DNA of 64,000 nucleotides from Bacillus sp. 1NLA3E (lineage in GTDB: Bacteria > Bacillota > Bacilli > Bacillales > Cytobacillaceae). This document shows, in pieces, positions 62,176 through 64,000 of the stretch. The notes under the pieces were generated by a model. That model had not been told where the DNA came from and did no database searches. It saw only the letters and a list, made by a program, of their open reading frames with translations. How positions within the stretch are numbered: position 1 is the stretch's first letter; each line of letters opens with the position of its first letter. Position numbers and translations under genes: made by a program. Location of the stretch: NCBI RefSeq assembly GCF_000242895.2, contig NC_021171.1:902001-966000 (forward strand). Direction: 5' to 3'.

Positions 62176-63102
62176 ATGATTGAAACTTTAAAATGTTTTT
62201 TCTATAAATCTTTCGGTCTTGCAATAAGGAGTGAAATTCCTTTACCTGAATTAATTCCACTCAGTACAGATGAAGATAAACATGATGTAAGTGTGGAGGT
62301 TTCAGATCTTTCCTCAAAATGGTCAATATTAAAAAAAGGTGGATATTTTGTTGATAATAACAATAACTTGGTGATGTTCCATGTTCCAGATACTGCTATA
62401 TTTTGCATAAAAGAAGGGAATAAAGTAATTGTTTCACCTATAAAAGGATATGAGGAAGATAAAATTCGTTTATATATCCTTGGCACATGTATGGGAATTC
62501 TCTTAATGCAGAGGAAGGTTTTGACATTACATGGGAGTGCAATTGCAATTGATGGTAAGGTATATGCTTTTATAGGTGAATCTGGTGCAGGTAAATCAAC
62601 TCTCGCTTCTGTTTTCATAAGAAAAGGATATCAGTTTCTAAGCGATGATGTTATTGCAGTTTCACTATCAAAAGAAGGGATCCCTTACGTATTTCCATCT
62701 TATCCTCAACAAAAATTATGGCAGGAAAGTTTACAGGAATTTGGAATGAAGACAACAGAATATCGTCCTTTATTTGAAAGAGAAACTAAATTTGCTGTGC
62801 CAGTCAAATCTAGCTTTTTGGATGAGGCTTTGCCACTTGCAGGGGTATTTGAATTAGTAATAACAGAAAATAGCAATATTTCTCTAAACCGAATAGAGTC
62901 TCTTGCACGCTTCAGTACTCTATTCAACCATACATTCCGACAGACATTAATTCCTCGCCTTGACCTAATTGAATGGCATTTTAGAGAATCAGCAAACATT
63001 CTAAAAAGGATACATTTATATCAATTGCAACGGCCAAATGTACGGTTTACAGCAGATGAACTTGTAACAAACATATTACACTTGATCGAAAAGGAAGGAT
63101 AA
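62176..63102 (+). CDS. HPr kinase-like lasso precursor kinase (K)
   Basis: 308 residues. The C-terminal half has the HPr kinase-type P-loop GESGAGKST at residues 134-142 and FLSDDVIAV. The paeninodin homologue PadeK phosphorylates the hydroxyl of the C-terminal Ser of its precursor. The encoded precursor ends in Ser, so the same reaction is expected. GGAGGAAG precedes the ATG. The B1 gene starts 2 nt after its stop. Confidence 0.9.
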   Translation: MIETLKCFFYKSFGLAIRSEIPLPELIPLSTDEDKHDVSVEVSDLSSKWSILKKGGYFVDNNNNLVMFHVPDTAIFCIKEGNKVIVSPIKGYEEDKIRLYILGTCMGILLMQRKVLTLHGSAIAIDGKVYAFIGESGAGKSTLASVFIRKGYQFLSDDVIAVSLSKEGIPYVFPSYPQQKLWQESLQEFGMKTTEYRPLFERETKFAVPVKSSFLDEALPLAGVFELVITENSNISLNRIESLARFSTLFNHTFRQTLIPRLDLIEWHFRESANILKRIHLYQLQRPNVRFTADELVTNILHLIEKEG

Positions 63103-63104
63103 AT

Positions 63105-63398
63105 ATGCTCTTATCAAAGGAAGTTATATTAACAAGCAGGGTTGTACAAAGCCCTGGGAATTTAGTAAGTGACATGGATGGAGAAAAGGTAATGCTTAAT
63201 ATTGAAAATGGGAAGTACTATAATCTTGGGGAATTGGGTGGGAATATTTGGGGTTTAATGGAAAGTGAAATTAAAATTGATATTTTGATAGCGAATTTAC
63301 TTTCAGTATATGAAGTTGAACCCAATGAATGTGAACAACAAGTTCTTTCTTTTGTTAACACCTTATATAAAGAGGGTTTAGTGCAAATAGTTGAATAA
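63105..63398 (+). CDS. Lasso peptide B1 protein (PqqD-like RRE)
   Basis: 97 residues with the PqqD fold: KVMLNIENGKYYNLGELGGNIWGLME and the C-terminal helix VLSFVNTLYKEGLV. It binds the leader and delivers the precursor to the B2 protease and cyclase. Here the leader motif it should bind has Trp instead of Tyr. Confidence 0.92.
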   Translation: MLLSKEVILTSRVVQSPGNLVSDMDGEKVMLNIENGKYYNLGELGGNIWGLMESEIKIDILIANLLSVYEVEPNECEQQVLSFVNTLYKEGLVQIVE

Positions 63399-63423
63399 GA
63401 ATTAGGGTAGTTAAGGAGGAGGG

Positions 63424-63915
63424 ATGGTGCTTATTTTGCAAAAGGTGAAAACTTTAGTTTCTTTAGATAGTAGAAAAAGAAAAATGCTTAATGAAGCATT
63501 CTTTTATCTTGCCTGGGCCCGAATTCTTAAAATAATACCATTTAAAAAATTAGCTCCTTCATTGGGAATTCAAATGGAGGAAACTACTTTAGAAAATATA
63601 CGAGAAAACCGAGAGACACTACAAAATGTTTCAGACGTTATACATATAATGAGTATTTACACTTTTTGGGAAAGCCAATGCCTTGTTAAAGCAATTGCCG
63701 GAATGAAGATGTTACAAAAGCGTAGAATTGAAAGTACACTTTATTTTGGGACAGCAAAGGATGAAGAAGGAAAAATGATCGCACATGCTTGGCTTAGAAG
63801 TGGGGCGTTTTATGTTACTGGAGTTGAGGGAATGGAGAAATTTACAGTTGTCACCAAATTTGCTAATCGAATTATTGACAAAGAAATAAGAGGAAATAAC
63901 GATGAAAATCAATAA
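63424..63915 (+). CDS. Lasso peptide B2 protein (transglutaminase-like leader protease)
   Basis: 163 residues. The catalytic Cys86 lies in ESQCLVKA and His121 in IAHAWLRSG, as in the transglutaminase-like B2 family. It removes the leader after Met19 so that Ala1 is free for cyclisation. GGAGGA lies just before the ATG; a GTG three bases later is also possible. It overlaps the next gene by 14 nt. Confidence 0.92.
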   Translation: MVLILQKVKTLVSLDSRKRKMLNEAFFYLAWARILKIIPFKKLAPSLGIQMEETTLENIRENRETLQNVSDVIHIMSIYTFWESQCLVKAIAGMKMLQKRRIESTLYFGTAKDEEGKMIAHAWLRSGAFYVTGVEGMEKFTVVTKFANRIIDKEIRGNNDENQ

Positions 63916-64000
63916 TCAAAAAGATATAGATCAAATTTCTAATGAATTAAGCTTACTCCTGTTTTTATTGCATACCTCCGATGACGAGATTAAAATCGAT
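63902..64000 (+). CDS. Partial gene at the window end, possibly the cluster's nucleotidyltransferase
   Basis: 33 codons are visible, beginning MKINNQKDIDQISNELSLLL, after an AGAGGA site. Pade-type clusters often carry an NTP_transf_5 nucleotidyltransferase and an ABC exporter after B2. The helical start fits the former, but the piece is too short to be sure. Confidence 0.5.
   Translation, partial: MKINNQKDIDQISNELSLLLFLLHTSDDEIKID

Noticed and set aside
62176-63102. Housekeeping HPr kinase/phosphorylase
   Set aside because: The sequence around the P-loop differs and the context is a lasso cluster; hprK normally lies with lgt.

Overview
The window looks like a chromosomal segment of a low-GC, endospore-forming member of the Bacillaceae, Bacillus or Neobacillus-like. 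Supporting signs are a GerA-type germination receptor operon, a CotF-like coat protein, ComK, an IDEAL-domain protein, strong AGGAGG ribosome binding sites with frequent TTG and GTG starts, a T-box leader and a cobalamin riboswitch. The order comK, yhjD-like, (LCP), yhjE, sipV-like resembles the comK neighbourhood of Bacillus subtilis. The species cannot be fixed from the sequence alone.

Layout. 1-6.2 kb: the end of an ABC ATPase gene, a DUF1259 gene with an odd start, and a GntR/FCD regulator facing a sugar-acid operon (dehydrogenase, DUF1537 kinase, GntP permease) behind three helically phased operator-like sites. 6.2-10.4 kb: germinant receptor operon gerA-gerC-gerD-gerB on the minus strand. 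10.7-20.4 kb: oxidoreductases, brnQ under a T-box, an EamA exporter, azlCD and an M48 protease. 20.4-25.6 kb: competence and secretion genes and an MBL-fold hydrolase. 25.8-37.6 kb: a 1077-residue STAND/BTAD regulator, a complete Liv-type ABC importer and three enzymes (KAS III-like, alpha/beta hydrolase, SDR), probably one uptake and catabolic unit for an unknown acid. 38.3-39.8 kb: an IS3-family element. 40-46 kb: alanine metabolism (permease, AdeR-like activator, ald, alr). 46-53.3 kb: acyl-CoA synthetase, truncated globin, a CP-ATP-grasp/alpha-E/transglutaminase operon, BioY with a BirA-like operator, and a DUF998 protein. 53.5-59.6 kb: a B12-riboswitch operon. 60-64 kb: a lasso peptide cluster cut by the window end.

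Three systems stand out. First, the lasso cluster encodes a paeninodin-like precursor with a different 26-residue core (predicted Ala1-Asp9 ring) and a kinase that should phosphorylate the C-terminal serine. Second, the cobalamin riboswitch precedes a sortase-anchored protein that combines two DUF4430 domains (related to the transcobalamin C-terminal domain) with an alpha/alpha-barrel domain, plus a DUF4430 lipoprotein and a full ECF transporter; this looks like a bacterial analogue of intrinsic factor feeding a cobalamin importer. Third, seven copies of a 184-237 bp GC-rich intergenic element have inverted-repeat ends beginning GGCT and are each flanked by 8-bp A/T-rich direct repeats (three exact, four with one mismatch). 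They therefore behave as MITEs, most likely mobilised by an ISL3-type transposase. One sits between the brnQ T-box and brnQ.
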